Below, one piece after another: positions 25,198-35,371 of a DNA stretch of 64,000 nucleotides. This stretch comes from Maridesulfovibrio sp. (GTDB lineage: Bacteria > Desulfobacterota > Desulfovibrionia > Desulfovibrionales > Desulfovibrionaceae), in the NCBI RefSeq assembly GCF_963678865.1, contig NZ_OY787459.1, positions 3,340,501 through 3,404,500 of the forward strand, written 5' to 3'. Under the pieces are notes generated by a model. It made no database searches and was not told the origin of the DNA. It saw only the letters and a program-made list of their open reading frames with translations. Each line of letters starts with the position of its first letter. Position 1 is the stretch's first letter. The translations under genes were made by a program, and so were the position numbers.

Positions 25198-26673
25198 ATG
25201 GAAATAGCAGTACGCAGACACGGGGATACCGTTGTTGTCGGCATGGGCGGAAGGGTTGACGCCTATGGCTCCGGAGAATTGGACCGGACCCTTGAGAATA
25301 TACTGGCCGATGAGAATCTGGCCTGCGTGGCTTTTGATATGACTGATGTCGGTTACCTGAGCAGTGCCGGTATACGTTCTATTGTGCGGACTATGAAAAT
25401 TTTGCGCAGCCGTAACGGAGCGCTGGCAATCTGCGCCCTTTGTTCCTATTGCCGCAATGTTCTCGAAACCGCCGGAATGACACGTTCGCTGAATATCTTT
25501 CCCACTCGCAGTGAAGCCATAACCTTTTTGCAGTCCGTACATTGGGAACGACAGGCCCTTGAAAACTGGGACCGTATGGAAATAGCGGATTCTCCAATAG
25601 GGAAGTTCAGGTTTATTCCCGGTGAGAATTCGCAGGCCGAGCTGAAAGTTATCGGTTCAGTTGCGGACATTTTTCATTCTCGGGTGGACGAAGGACGCAT
25701 TTTTTCTCGCCGTTTTTCCCAGACTGAGTATTCCATAGGTGTCGGCGGTCTGGGGGAGGTTCCGGATGACTATATGAAGGTGCTCGGGTCCATGATCACC
25801 ATCGGCGGGACTATGGGCTGGCTGCCTACAGACGGTCACGATCTGGCTGATTTTCTGGTTCCGCGTAATGATACCGGGTCGGTGATGATACGTACCCCGT
25901 TCAACCTGACTCTTGCGGGCGGTTTTAATGAATACATAATGTTTGAATCAAGCGAGGAGGGCGGGACCACTCTGGACCGTCTATACCGGGGGCTGTTTCT
26001 GCTTTCCCGGCGCAGGCGCCGCGATTTCAAGGGCGTTCTGGGTACTGCGGCATGGATGCAGACCGGCGAACTCTTGGCCGGGACCATGATGCGTTCCCCG
26101 GTGCGGGAATTTGCACCGGAGAACAAAAGGGCCATTACAGATCCATCCAACAGTGATGAATGGTTCAAACGGGATGTGCTGCCCCGGCACCGGGATGTTA
26201 CCTGCCTGACCTGCGGGGTAGGCATAGATCTTTCCTGCGATCTTTCTGTTTACGACCTGTCCGGTCTGTATGCCGCTTTCTACATTGATCCGGCTACAGC
26301 CGGGGATCGGGGGCAAATTCTCAACAATCATGCAGCCGTCTTTGAGCAGGTACATATGCCTGAAAAAATAGTCTGCCTTGATAAGATGGTCCGTGAAGTT
26401 TCGGCAAAAGCCGAGTTCAAGGATATGCGTAAATTGCGTGATAACAGCCGTGTTACCCGTGCATTTCTGGGAGTCAGTTACATACAGAGGCTGGTCAGGG
26501 ACAGTGCGGGGTGGCAGGGAACAGAAATTCCGGTTAACCGGAATCTTGCGGAAAAGCGTTACCGGGAAGAGTCCGAATTTCCTCTTGTTCCCGAGAAGAG
26601 GGAGGCCGAACTCAACAAATTTCAGCGTTTTCTTGAAGCCCAGCAGGCTAAACTGGAAAAGCAGAATAAATAA
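25198..26673 (+). CDS. STAS-domain protein with a large uncharacterised C-terminal domain
   Basis: A 491-residue protein. Residues 1-105 form a STAS (anti-sigma antagonist) domain, with the conserved serine-bearing loop DVGYLSSAGIRSI, as in SpoIIAA-like proteins. Residues ~120-470 are a long globular region I cannot assign. It contains IGVGGLGEVPDDY, GGTMGWLPTDGHDLADFLVP and CLTCGVGIDLSCDLS segments, and ends in a charged helix. The STAS part suggests phosphorylation-controlled partner switching, with the C-terminal part as sensor or effector. The next gene encodes a LivJ-like binding protein about 100 nt downstream. Confidence 0.72.
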   Translation: MEIAVRRHGDTVVVGMGGRVDAYGSGELDRTLENILADENLACVAFDMTDVGYLSSAGIRSIVRTMKILRSRNGALAICALCSYCRNVLETAGMTRSLNIFPTRSEAITFLQSVHWERQALENWDRMEIADSPIGKFRFIPGENSQAELKVIGSVADIFHSRVDEGRIFSRRFSQTEYSIGVGGLGEVPDDYMKVLGSMITIGGTMGWLPTDGHDLADFLVPRNDTGSVMIRTPFNLTLAGGFNEYIMFESSEEGGTTLDRLYRGLFLLSRRRRRDFKGVLGTAAWMQTGELLAGTMMRSPVREFAPENKRAITDPSNSDEWFKRDVLPRHRDVTCLTCGVGIDLSCDLSVYDLSGLYAAFYIDPATAGDRGQILNNHAAVFEQVHMPEKIVCLDKMVREVSAKAEFKDMRKLRDNSRVTRAFLGVSYIQRLVRDSAGWQGTEIPVNRNLAEKRYREESEFPLVPEKREAELNKFQRFLEAQQAKLEKQNK

Positions 26674-26776
26674 GCGCACTCTGTTTACAGATTACGGTTG
26701 CCTGCTGCTTTGTGTTGCGGGTAAATAAGCTGGAAAGATCAAGTTATTATATTGAGAGGAATCCTGAGGAGGATAT

Positions 26777-27907
26777 ATGTGGTTTCGTATGGCTGTATGC
26801 CTGTTGCTGACAGCAGTTCTTTCCGTTCCGGCTTTTGCCGGTGAGAAGACCATCAAGGTCGGAGTGCTTTATAATCTTACCGGAGATATGGCTGCCATTG
26901 ACCGTCCCGGCTTACATGGTATGGAGCTGGCAAAAGATATAATCAATTCCGGGGGCGGAATATCGGGCCGTAAATTAAGCCTTGTGATTTCAGATTGCAG
27001 GTCAGATCTGGAGTCTGCGGCAATTGCTGCCGAGGCCCTTGCCGGGCAGGATGATATCCTGGCAGTGATCGGTCTCAATGACACTGACTATGTTATGGCT
27101 GCTGCTCCTGCTGTTACTGACAAGAATATTCTTTTTATCACCTCCGGGGCTACCATGCAGAACCTGCCCTACATGTATGGGAAATATTTTTTCATGACCG
27201 CTTTCGGGGATAATATGCAGGCCCGCGCAGTTGCAAAATTCGCTAAGCGCAGGCTCGATACTTCCCGCTGTTTTGTGGGGACCGATATAGCCAATGAGTT
27301 CACTAAGGCCCTTTCCAAATATTTTAAGCGCCGTTACCGCAAGTACGGCGGATCCATTGTGGATGAAGTCTGGTACAATTCCGGCGCTGAGAAATACCCC
27401 CTGCCAAAAGGTGGAGCAAAAGACGCGGATCTGATTTTCATGTCTTCCATTCCTCCGGACGCCCCCGGTTATATCACCGAATTACGCAAGGCCGGTTTTG
27501 ATCAGCCTATTGTTTCCGGCGATGGTTTTGATACTCCCGGTTTGCTTGAAATACCGGCGGAATATGCTCATTCCATTTATTTTGCCACCCATGTTGCCCT
27601 TGATAATCCGGACCCCATAGTGCAGGAATTCGTCGACAGTTACGCACGCATGTTCGGGAAAAATCCAGAGTCAGGTTTTGCTGCCCTCGGTTACGATACT
27701 GTCATGCTGCTGGCTCAGGCTGTTGAAAAAGCGGGGATTGCCAAACCGGAGCCGGTGCGTAAGGCTTTATCTGCAACTGCCGGTTTTAGAGGGGTTACCG
27801 GTGAATTCAGCTATCCCGAAGGGATGAGAGTTCCCGTGAAGACTGTAGATATTGTGAAATACGTAAACGGTACATTCTCTTTTGTGGAACAGGTCAGTCC
27901 GAATTAG
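26777..27907 (+). CDS. Periplasmic ligand-binding protein, LivJ / type I fold
   Basis: A 376-residue exported protein with a signal peptide (1-21, ending PAFAG) and the type I periplasmic-binding fold: KVGVLYNLTGDMAAIDRPGLHGMELAKD at the start and ALGYDTVMLLAQAVEKAG near the C-terminus. The family binds branched-chain amino acids, amides, urea or similar solutes. No ABC permease or ATPase genes are adjacent, so it either supplies a distant transporter or acts as a sensing partner. It starts after GAGGAGG. Confidence 0.88.
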   Translation: MWFRMAVCLLLTAVLSVPAFAGEKTIKVGVLYNLTGDMAAIDRPGLHGMELAKDIINSGGGISGRKLSLVISDCRSDLESAAIAAEALAGQDDILAVIGLNDTDYVMAAAPAVTDKNILFITSGATMQNLPYMYGKYFFMTAFGDNMQARAVAKFAKRRLDTSRCFVGTDIANEFTKALSKYFKRRYRKYGGSIVDEVWYNSGAEKYPLPKGGAKDADLIFMSSIPPDAPGYITELRKAGFDQPIVSGDGFDTPGLLEIPAEYAHSIYFATHVALDNPDPIVQEFVDSYARMFGKNPESGFAALGYDTVMLLAQAVEKAGIAKPEPVRKALSATAGFRGVTGEFSYPEGMRVPVKTVDIVKYVNGTFSFVEQVSPN

Positions 27908-27996
27908 TGTTGTGCGGATCAAATTTATAGAGAGTTTTCATGGAAATAAGTTTGGATATATCCAGACTGATTTAAGCAAGCAATATGGAGCAGTAA

Positions 27997-29502
27997 ATGG
28001 AATTCAGCATTATTACCGAACCGGCATCCGCATGGTCTGCGGATGCGGTTGTATTTTTTGCTTTTAAGGATGCGGATGAGTATCTGCCCGGTTTTTCTTC
28101 ATGGATGGCTTCTGATGCGGATTGGGTTGCCGGTTCTCCTGCTCTAGGGGATTTTTCCGGGAAACTGGATAATTCTTCCGTAATTTACGGTTCCGGTTCT
28201 TCTGTGCAGCGGGTGCTGCTGGTCGGACTTGGTGAGGAAAAGGATTTCTGCGTAGATAAATTTCTGCAGGCCGTCAGCACGGCCCTGCGTAAATGCCGGG
28301 AACTTAAATTCCGCACGGTAGGTGTGCCCCTTGTGGCGTTTGAAGGCATTCCACTTGAGGATAAGCTGGAACATTTTGTAGTGGCGGCCATAGAAGGGCT
28401 GTATTCTTTTGATGAATTCAAATCCAAAAAGGATGAGAAAAAGGGCCTTCCCGAAACAATACGTTTTTTGACCGAAGATGAACCTCCTGCCCATCTGGCG
28501 GAGATGCTTCTCAAGGGACAGGCTGTGGGGCAGGGCATGGGCTATGCCCGTGATCTTGTTAATCTGCCGCCCAACGTCGCCAATCCGGTTTATCTTGCTG
28601 ATGAGGCCAAGAAATTGGCCAAAAAGTACGGATTTAAATTCAAGGCCATGAAACGCAAGGAGATCATTGATAAAGGCATGGGCGCATTTGCTTCGGTTTT
28701 CCGCGGCTCAAATGACGAACCGCGGATGATTACCCTTGAGTATTGTCCCAAGGATCGAGAAGGACAGAAACCGCTGGTTCTGGTGGGTAAGGGGGTAACT
28801 TTTGATACCGGAGGCATTTCCCTCAAGCCTACGGGGTTCATAGAGGATATGAAATGCGATATGGGTGGAGCTGCTGCTATTCTCGGTTTTTTCCGGGCTA
28901 TCGGCACGATCAAGCCGGATCTGCCTGTTGTGGGCATATTGCCCTGCGCCGACAACATGCCTGATGCCAGTGCCACCCGTCCGGGAGAAGTGGTTACTTC
29001 TTTTTCAGGCAAGACCATTGAGATTTTAAATACAGATGCCGAGGGACGCCTGTTGCTTTGTGACGCTCTGGCCTATTCCGCACAATTTGAACCCGCTGCG
29101 ATTATTGACCTAGCAACCTTGACCGGTGGCTGTATTGTGGCTTTCGGCTGGGATGTGGCTGCGGTGATGGACAATTCCGCCCTGATGCAGAATCTGGTCA
29201 TAGAATCCGGTACGAGAGTTGGAGAGAGGTTCTGGCCGATGCCACTCTGGGATATATATAAAGAAGAACTCAAGAGTGAAGTGGCAGATCTTAAGAATAT
29301 CGGTTCGCGCGAAGGCATGACCATTCATGCCGGGATGTTCCTCAAGGAATTCGTACCCGAAGATGTTCCGTGGGCACACCTTGATATTGCCGGACCGGCA
29401 TGGCGCAAGAAAAAGACTCCCGCTGGATCAGCAGGGGGAACCGGGTTCGGAGTACGTACGCTGGTGGAGATAGCGGAACGTATTGATCTGGAAGATATGT
29501 AG
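27997..29502 (+). CDS. pepA: Leucyl aminopeptidase, M17 family
   Basis: A 501-residue protein with the PepA architecture: a variable N-terminal domain (1-160) and the C-terminal di-metal catalytic domain. Metal and catalytic motifs are present in KGVTFDTGGISLKP and NTDAEGRLLLCDAL. It removes N-terminal residues from cytoplasmic peptides; some family members also bind DNA. A hairpin terminator follows the stop codon. Confidence 0.94.
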   Translation: MEFSIITEPASAWSADAVVFFAFKDADEYLPGFSSWMASDADWVAGSPALGDFSGKLDNSSVIYGSGSSVQRVLLVGLGEEKDFCVDKFLQAVSTALRKCRELKFRTVGVPLVAFEGIPLEDKLEHFVVAAIEGLYSFDEFKSKKDEKKGLPETIRFLTEDEPPAHLAEMLLKGQAVGQGMGYARDLVNLPPNVANPVYLADEAKKLAKKYGFKFKAMKRKEIIDKGMGAFASVFRGSNDEPRMITLEYCPKDREGQKPLVLVGKGVTFDTGGISLKPTGFIEDMKCDMGGAAAILGFFRAIGTIKPDLPVVGILPCADNMPDASATRPGEVVTSFSGKTIEILNTDAEGRLLLCDALAYSAQFEPAAIIDLATLTGGCIVAFGWDVAAVMDNSALMQNLVIESGTRVGERFWPMPLWDIYKEELKSEVADLKNIGSREGMTIHAGMFLKEFVPEDVPWAHLDIAGPAWRKKKTPAGSAGGTGFGVRTLVEIAERIDLEDM

Positions 29503-29512
29503 GTAGTATTTC

Positions 29513-29551
29513 ACCTTGCAGTCCACGCGTATTCATGCAAGGTCATCTTTT
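29513..29551 (+). terminator. Probable intrinsic terminator after pepA
   Basis: An 8 bp stem ACCTTGCA / TGCAAGGT (29513-29520 with 29536-29543) with a 15-nt loop, followed by CATCTTTTTG. It is weaker than the other terminators because of the long loop and the broken T-run. Confidence 0.6.
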
Positions 29552-29628
29552 TGCGACGCACAAAATCGCAACGGCAAGATCACATGGTTTATTAAAAATC
29601 TTATCTTTAAGCTTACAGGAGCACATAC

Positions 29629-29910
29629 ATGGCAAAAGCATCTGCCCGCCATCTTTTGGTTAGTGATGAACAAACCTGTCTGGACCTGAAAAAACAAATT
29701 CAGGACGGCGCAGATTTTGGTGAACTGGCAAAAAAACACTCTAGCTGCCCTTCTGGACAGCGCGGCGGAGATCTAGGTGAGTTCCGCCCCGGCCAGATGG
29801 TCCCGGAATTTGACACCGTTGTGTTCAATGAAGCAGTTGGCGAAGTTCATGGCCCGGTAAAAACACAGTTCGGTTACCACCTGCTGGAAATCACTAGCCG
29901 CGAAGACTAA
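29629..29910 (+). CDS. ppiC: Parvulin-type peptidyl-prolyl isomerase
   Basis: A 93-residue stand-alone rotamase domain, the length of E. coli PpiC. Key motifs are [11 protein letters not shown] at the start, [26 protein letters not shown] in the middle, and [12 protein letters not shown] at the end. With no signal peptide it should be cytoplasmic. ATG follows CAGGAG. It is a second, structurally unrelated prolyl isomerase in the window, besides ppiB. Confidence 0.95.
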   Translation: MAKASARHLLVSDEQTCLDLKKQIQDGADFGELAKKHSSCPSGQRGGDLGEFRPGQMVPEFDTVVFNEAVGEVHGPVKTQFGYHLLEITSRED

Positions 29911-29931
29911 ACAACTCTTTTCCGTTGTAGC

Positions 29932-29964
29932 AAAAAAGCCCCGACACAAGTCGGGGCTTTTTTT
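29932..29964. terminator. Bidirectional intrinsic terminator between ppiC and the asparaginase gene
   Basis: Stem AGCCCCGAC / GTCGGGGCT (29937-29945 with 29950-29958), a 4-nt loop, an A-run on the left and a T-run on the right. It can serve both convergent genes. Confidence 0.92.
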
Positions 29965-29974
29965 ACGTTTTAAA

Positions 29975-30985
29975 TTACACACTCTCTTCTGCAAATATTT
30001 CTTCGATTCTATCACAGGGATATCCCGACCCCAGCAGCATCTGCAGGAGAAGGGTTGCTTTGAGTGCTGAAAGCTCTCCAGCGATGATGACCCCCTTCTG
30101 CTTCAGGTTGGCGGCTCCGCCGGGATAGGCGTAGATGGGCCAGACTCCGCCTTCCACGCAGCGGGTGCAGAGCACCACCGGAATCCCGGCCTCAATGCAT
30201 TTTTCTATTCCGGGGACTATTCCGGGAGGGGTGTTCCCTGCGCCGAAGCCTTCCAGCACAATACCTTTGACTTCATTTTCAAGCAGCTTTTCCAGCACCG
30301 TGGAATCCATACCCGGATGGCAGGCCACCAGATGAACTTTGTCTGCCATGGCTGTTACCGGAAAGGGCAGTCTCGGTCTGCGGCCCGGCTTGGCTCGGGT
30401 GAGGATTACTGATTCTCCGGCAATGAAGCCGATTCTCCCGGTATTTTGGCCGATAAAGGGATCCACATTCAATGAGCTGTATTTGATGGCGTTCTTGGCG
30501 GCGAAAAGTTTGTCCGCCATCTGGATAATGACATCGGTTCCTTCCGGCGGGGGCAGCAGGCAGGTTCGCACGGCATCAACAAGATTGCGGATTCCGTCAT
30601 AGCCCGATTCATTAAAGTAGCGCATAGCTCCGGTAAGGACTACCGGTTTGGGTGAACATACGGTCATGTCCAGTACGTAGGCTGTCTCGGCCATCAGGTC
30701 TGTTCCGTGCAGGATAACCGCACCCAGCACTTGCTTTTCGGTCAGAAAATTTTCTACATCATGGGCCAGTTTGAGCATTCTTTCTGGACACATGTGCGGA
30801 CTGGGAATGTCCGACCAGAGTACCGGCCTGATTTTGATGTCGTGCCCGTCCGGGGTGACTTCATTAAGAAGCTTGGTGAAATTGTCGTCCGGAACCACAC
30901 CTCCGGCATCAGCTTTTTCGCTCATGCCTATGGTTCCTCCGGTAAAAATGAGGATAACTTCACCTGATATATTTTTCGAATTCAT
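29975..30985 (-). CDS. L-asparaginase family protein
   Basis: A 336-residue protein with both threonine signatures of the asparaginase/glutaminase family: FTGGTIGM (Thr18 as candidate nucleophile) and a second motif, HGTDLMAET, where most members have HGTDT; the Thr-Asp pair itself is kept. There is no signal peptide, so it is probably the cytoplasmic type I enzyme. It hydrolyses L-asparagine to aspartate and ammonia. Archaeal GatD-like proteins share the fold, but no gatE partner is present. Confidence 0.88.
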   Translation of the reverse strand: MNSKNISGEVILIFTGGTIGMSEKADAGGVVPDDNFTKLLNEVTPDGHDIKIRPVLWSDIPSPHMCPERMLKLAHDVENFLTEKQVLGAVILHGTDLMAETAYVLDMTVCSPKPVVLTGAMRYFNESGYDGIRNLVDAVRTCLLPPPEGTDVIIQMADKLFAAKNAIKYSSLNVDPFIGQNTGRIGFIAGESVILTRAKPGRRPRLPFPVTAMADKVHLVACHPGMDSTVLEKLLENEVKGIVLEGFGAGNTPPGIVPGIEKCIEAGIPVVLCTRCVEGGVWPIYAYPGGAANLKQKGVIIAGELSALKATLLLQMLLGSGYPCDRIEEIFAEESV

Positions 30986-31187
30986 TGTGTACTCCTAAAG
31001 ATAGAATCTTAAGGGAATCTGGTACTCCAGTAGTTCTGGGAAGGCAACAGTTCTGCACGGCGCTGTCCCGTTCGAATTATTAAAAAAAATATGCTTTTAT
31101 ATGCCGGATATGATATGGTTGAACCAAGTTTTCTGATTTATTGCTTGGGAGGTTGCTTCAAGCGTGGTTGTTTTAGAAGGATATATC

Positions 31188-33131
31188 ATGCAGGGTATCG
31201 AATTTCTAGCTCAGGATTATCCCGGAGTAGTTGTCGGCCTTGATGAAAATAAACGGGTTGTTTTTGTGGGCGGCAAAGAAGCAGAACTTCTTTCAGGACA
31301 ACTGACAGCCGGTGAATATCTTGGCTCATCAGGAGAAAGTCCTTTGCTGGAAGGGCTGAGCGGATACGTGGACATGATCATGGCAAAAGATCCCTTGCCG
31401 GCAGGAAGCTTTGAATCAACAAACGATAGGGGAAGGATTAACTGGAAAGGTGTGTATCACGATGACTCCGGCCTTATTATTCTTAAAGGTCTTCCGGTAT
31501 CAGAAGACGGCAGTATTGCTTCAGCGGAAATGAATCTTTTGTACGAGAAAGAAAAGCTGTTATCCACGTTGCTGAGCAATCTTCCGGGGATGGCTTACCG
31601 GTGCGAGAATGATGTCAACTGGACCATGAATTTTGTCAGCGAGGGCTGCCGTGAGCTGACTGGTTACGAACCGGACGCATTTCTGGGTAACCGGGATATT
31701 TCTTATTCCGATATTATCCTGCCCCAGTATCAGGCGCATGTCTGGGAATGTGTTCAGGAAGCTGTGCAAGATCGTGAGCCTTTTGAAATAATTTATAAAA
31801 TACGAGCGGCTTCTGGTGAAGAAAAATGGGTCTGGGCAAAGGGAGTGGAGACCCGCGGTGACGACGGGACAAGCTCACTTGAAGGATTCATCACCGATGT
31901 TACGCCGCTTCTGCTGACAGAGCAGGCTCTGCATCAGAGCGAAGAGCGTTATCGGCTTATGGCGGAGAAGACCGGTCAGATGGTGTATGATCTGGATATC
32001 GGGAGCGGTGCGATTGTCTGGTCCGGTGCGATTAAGGAAATTACCGGGCATGAGAACCATGAATTTGAGTCCGTGAACCTCAAAGGCTGGGAAGACAGAA
32101 TTCATATTGATGATCTGAGAGAGGTGCTCAGCGAATTGGAAGATTGCATTGCCCAGGGGCGTCCCTTTGTCTCCGTGTATAGATTCAGGCGCAAAAACGG
32201 CAGCTACCTTTATGTTGAAGATGAGGGCAGTTTTATATTGGACGCAAATGGAACTCCGGTGCGCATGGTTGGTGTGTTGCGTGATTATTCCCATAAAATG
32301 AAGGTTCAGGAGTTGATGATCCAGACTGAGAAGATGACCACTGTGGCCAGTCTTTCTGCTGGTATGGCTCATGAGATCAATAATCCGCTGGGAATCATTA
32401 CCCAGTCGGCCCAGAATATTGAACGCAGGCTTTCTCCTGATCTGCCCGGCAATATTGAGGCTGCCGAGAAAGTGGGTGTTTCTCTTGAGTCCGTGCGTAA
32501 CTATCTTAGCGAACGCAAAATTCTGACCATGGTTGAAGAAATCAAGGAAGCCGGGACCCGTGCAGCCAGAGTCATTGTGAATATGCTCTACTTCAGCCGA
32601 AAGACGGAAGACAAAAAGGATTACTGCTGTATACCGGATATCGTGGAGCGGGTAATCACAATTGTTGATAATGACCTCTGCCGCGAAGAGGGTTGCGATT
32701 TTCGCAAAATAAATATTGTAAATGATTTTCAGGAAAAGTTGCCTTCTGTGCTTTGTTTTGCAGGTGAGTTGGAAAAGGTTTTGCTTAATCTGGTGCGCAA
32801 TTCAGCGCAAGCCATGATAGATTCAGGGTGTGACGGCAGGTCGCCGGAGATAGTAATCAGGGTATTCAGCAATAATGCCTACCTGACCATTGAAGTGCAG
32901 GATAACGGTCCGGGGATGGACAGTTATACCCGTAAAAAGGCATTTGAGCCTTTTTTCAGCACCCGTCCCGAAGGAGACGGGGGACTGGGATTATCGGTTG
33001 CTTATTTCATTATCACCCGCAACCACGGCGGAACTATCAGGATCGATTCCAATCCGGGCAGGGGAACTAAATTTACCATCCAGCTGCCGCGCGGACCGGT
33101 ATCAGAAATATTTTCCCAAGGTTTGGTTTGA
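31188..33131 (+). CDS. Cytoplasmic multi-PAS sensor histidine kinase
   Basis: About 647 residues from the ATG at 31188 (AGAAGGA lies upstream). The order is an N-terminal PAS-like segment, two PAS/PAC domains (about 110-240 and 250-370), a HisKA domain with the phospho-accepting His in GMAHEINNPLG, and an HATPase domain with N, G1 and G2 boxes (NLVRNSAQAM, VQDNGPGMD, GLGLSVAYFI). No membrane segment is visible, so it senses an internal signal. No response regulator is adjacent. Confidence 0.92.
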   Translation: MQGIEFLAQDYPGVVVGLDENKRVVFVGGKEAELLSGQLTAGEYLGSSGESPLLEGLSGYVDMIMAKDPLPAGSFESTNDRGRINWKGVYHDDSGLIILKGLPVSEDGSIASAEMNLLYEKEKLLSTLLSNLPGMAYRCENDVNWTMNFVSEGCRELTGYEPDAFLGNRDISYSDIILPQYQAHVWECVQEAVQDREPFEIIYKIRAASGEEKWVWAKGVETRGDDGTSSLEGFITDVTPLLLTEQALHQSEERYRLMAEKTGQMVYDLDIGSGAIVWSGAIKEITGHENHEFESVNLKGWEDRIHIDDLREVLSELEDCIAQGRPFVSVYRFRRKNGSYLYVEDEGSFILDANGTPVRMVGVLRDYSHKMKVQELMIQTEKMTTVASLSAGMAHEINNPLGIITQSAQNIERRLSPDLPGNIEAAEKVGVSLESVRNYLSERKILTMVEEIKEAGTRAARVIVNMLYFSRKTEDKKDYCCIPDIVERVITIVDNDLCREEGCDFRKINIVNDFQEKLPSVLCFAGELEKVLLNLVRNSAQAMIDSGCDGRSPEIVIRVFSNNAYLTIEVQDNGPGMDSYTRKKAFEPFFSTRPEGDGGLGLSVAYFIITRNHGGTIRIDSNPGRGTKFTIQLPRGPVSEIFSQGLV

Positions 33132-33178
33132 GTCTCGGGTAAAGATGACGTCAAAGGGAAGCTGGCGTAGAAAAAGGG

Positions 33179-33218
33179 AAAGCCGGGAAAAGTCTGAATT
33201 CAGACTTTCCCCGGCTTA
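33179..33218. terminator. Bidirectional terminator-like hairpin between the PAS kinase and typA
   Basis: A near-perfect 40 nt inverted repeat centred on GTCTGAATTCAGAC, with outer arms AAGCCGGG / CCCGGCTT and one mismatch. It lies 48 nt past the kinase stop and about 20 nt from the typA stop. T-runs are short on both sides, so efficiency is uncertain. Confidence 0.65.
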
Positions 33219-33238
33219 ATTTGTTTCTGGAGTGGTAA

Positions 33239-35086
33239 TTATTTCTGGCCCTTGGCCTTGAGCTGCTTACCACGGCTCATGTGGCGTTTGGCTGCGGAAA
33301 GCTCTGCCTTGCGCAGACGGATGGATTCAGGGGTAATTTCTATCAGTTCATCGTCGCGGATGAAATGCATGGCCCGTTCAAGAGTCATGGGGCGGATGGG
33401 AGTCAGGATAACTGCCTCATCTTTACCGGAAGCACGCATGTTGGTGAGCTTCTTCTCTTTGGTGGGGTTGATGTTTATATCATTGTCCCTGTTATGCTCG
33501 CCTACGATCATGCCTTCGTAAACCGGATCACCGGGTTGGATGAACATTTCGCCGCGAGGCTCAAGGTTGAAGATGGCGTAAGGAACGCCCTTGCCCGCAC
33601 GGTCGGCCACAAGAGAGCCGGTGTAGCGGGAGGGGAAATCTCCACGGTAATCATCGTAACCGGCGAAAAGGGAGTTCATGATACCGGTACCTTTGGTGTC
33701 GGTCAGGAATTCATCGCGGTAACCGATGAGGGCTCGGGAAGGTGCGGAAAATTCCATACGCACACGGCCCTTACCGTTGTTGACCAGGTTGGTCATCTTC
33801 GCTTTGCGGGTGGAAAGTTTTTCAGTAACTACACCGAGAAAAGCTTCTTCGCAGTCAATGAAGACCTGCTCCATGGGTTCCAGCTTGCGGCCGTCCTCGT
33901 GTTTGTAAATAACTTCGGGCCGGGCCACTGAAAGTTCGAATCCTTCACGGCGCATGGTTTCGATAAGGATAGCCAGCTGAAATTCACCACGTCCCTTGAC
34001 GATGAAGCTGTCCTTCTCTTCACTTTCCTCAACTTTTACAGCCACGTTAAGCAGGGTTTCCTTGTGCAGTCTTTCGCGAATCTTTGAAGACTGGACCAGT
34101 TTGCCTTCAAGGCCTGCCATGGGTGAAGTGTTGATGGTGAAGCGCATGGAAACGGTAGGCTCGTCAACGGTAATTCGCGGCAGAGCCTTGGGAGCTTCCT
34201 TGGTGCAGATGGTGTCACCGATGGTGATGTCCTCAATGCCGGAAACAACAACGATGTCACCGGGATTGGCTGAGTCGGTTTCAGCAAAGGAGGGGCCGTC
34301 GTAAGTCTGGATTTTGGTCAGACGCAGAGAAACCTGCTCATTTTTTTCATTGATGCAGACGAGCGGCTCGTTCTGTTTGGCGCTGCCGTGGATTACTTTA
34401 CCGATGGCAAGGCGGCCGAGATAGTCGGAGTAGCCGAGGTCGGAAACCAGCATCTGGAACGGCTCGTTTTCATCAAAGGAAGGGCCGGGAATCTGTTCAA
34501 GCACGAGGTCCATGAGCGGGTGCAGGTTCTCACCTTTTTCTTCAAGGGTTTCCTGTGCGATTCCGTCACGTCCGATAGCGTAAAGCAGGGGGAATTCAAG
34601 CTGCTCTTCGTTGGCGTCAAGGTCGATGAAGAGGTCGTAAACTTCGTCGAGAACCTCATCCGGGCGGGCATCGCCACGGTCGATTTTGTTGATGACAACG
34701 ATAATTTTAAGGCCGGCTTCGAGGGCTTTTTTGAGTACGAAGCGGGTCTGCGGGAGAGGGCCTTCAGAAGCGTCTACCAGCAGGATTGCGCCGTCAGCCA
34801 TGGACAGGGAACGTTCCACTTCGCCGCCGAAGTCGGCGTGACCGGGGGTGTCGATGATGTTGATCTTGACACCTTTCCAATCTACCGCGCAGTTTTTGGC
34901 TGCAATGGTGATACCGCGTTCGCGCTCAAGGTCCATGCTGTCCATGAGACGGTCATCGACTTCCTGTCCTTCACGGAACAGTCCGCTTTGCTTGAACATT
35001 CCGTCAACCAGGGTTGTTTTGCCATGGTCAACGTGTGCGATGATAGCTATATTTCTAATTTTTTCGTTTTGGGTAAGTTTAGTCAC
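33239..35086 (-). CDS. typA: Ribosome-associated GTPase TypA/BipA
   Basis: About 615 residues starting at GTG 35084-35086, which is preceded by GGAGGA; the in-frame extension upstream has no ribosome site. GTPase motifs are clear: AHVDHGKTT (G1), RGITIAAKN (G2), DTPGHADFG (G3), NKIDR (G4). EF-G-like domains and the BipA C-terminal domain follow. The protein acts in ribosome assembly and stress adaptation. The Shine-Dalgarno overlaps a perfect 14 bp palindrome (see findings). Confidence 0.96.
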   Translation of the reverse strand: MTKLTQNEKIRNIAIIAHVDHGKTTLVDGMFKQSGLFREGQEVDDRLMDSMDLERERGITIAAKNCAVDWKGVKINIIDTPGHADFGGEVERSLSMADGAILLVDASEGPLPQTRFVLKKALEAGLKIIVVINKIDRGDARPDEVLDEVYDLFIDLDANEEQLEFPLLYAIGRDGIAQETLEEKGENLHPLMDLVLEQIPGPSFDENEPFQMLVSDLGYSDYLGRLAIGKVIHGSAKQNEPLVCINEKNEQVSLRLTKIQTYDGPSFAETDSANPGDIVVVSGIEDITIGDTICTKEAPKALPRITVDEPTVSMRFTINTSPMAGLEGKLVQSSKIRERLHKETLLNVAVKVEESEEKDSFIVKGRGEFQLAILIETMRREGFELSVARPEVIYKHEDGRKLEPMEQVFIDCEEAFLGVVTEKLSTRKAKMTNLVNNGKGRVRMEFSAPSRALIGYRDEFLTDTKGTGIMNSLFAGYDDYRGDFPSRYTGSLVADRAGKGVPYAIFNLEPRGEMFIQPGDPVYEGMIVGEHNRDNDININPTKEKKLTNMRASGKDEAVILTPIRPMTLERAMHFIRDDELIEITPESIRLRKAELSAAKRHMSRGKQLKAKGQK

Positions 35087-35371
35087 GGATTCCTCCGGCG
35101 CCGGAGATTTGCCAAAAAAAATCCCCTGCACATAAGGTGCAGTATGAAAATAGGGGCAAGAGTCTCAGCGGCTGGTTAAAGTAGAGATAAGGTGACGTTA
35201 GTTAGGGTATATTAACGCGGCTGGCAAGCTAAAAAATAGGGTTACAGGTGACATTCTGGCGAATTTTTTTCGTTTAGAGCGCCAGACTTGCTTTTCCTCC
35301 GCGCTGTCTATATCAAGTTGCGCCCTGATATGAATTACTTTATGTAGGGGGCATAAATTTAAGGAGCGTAT

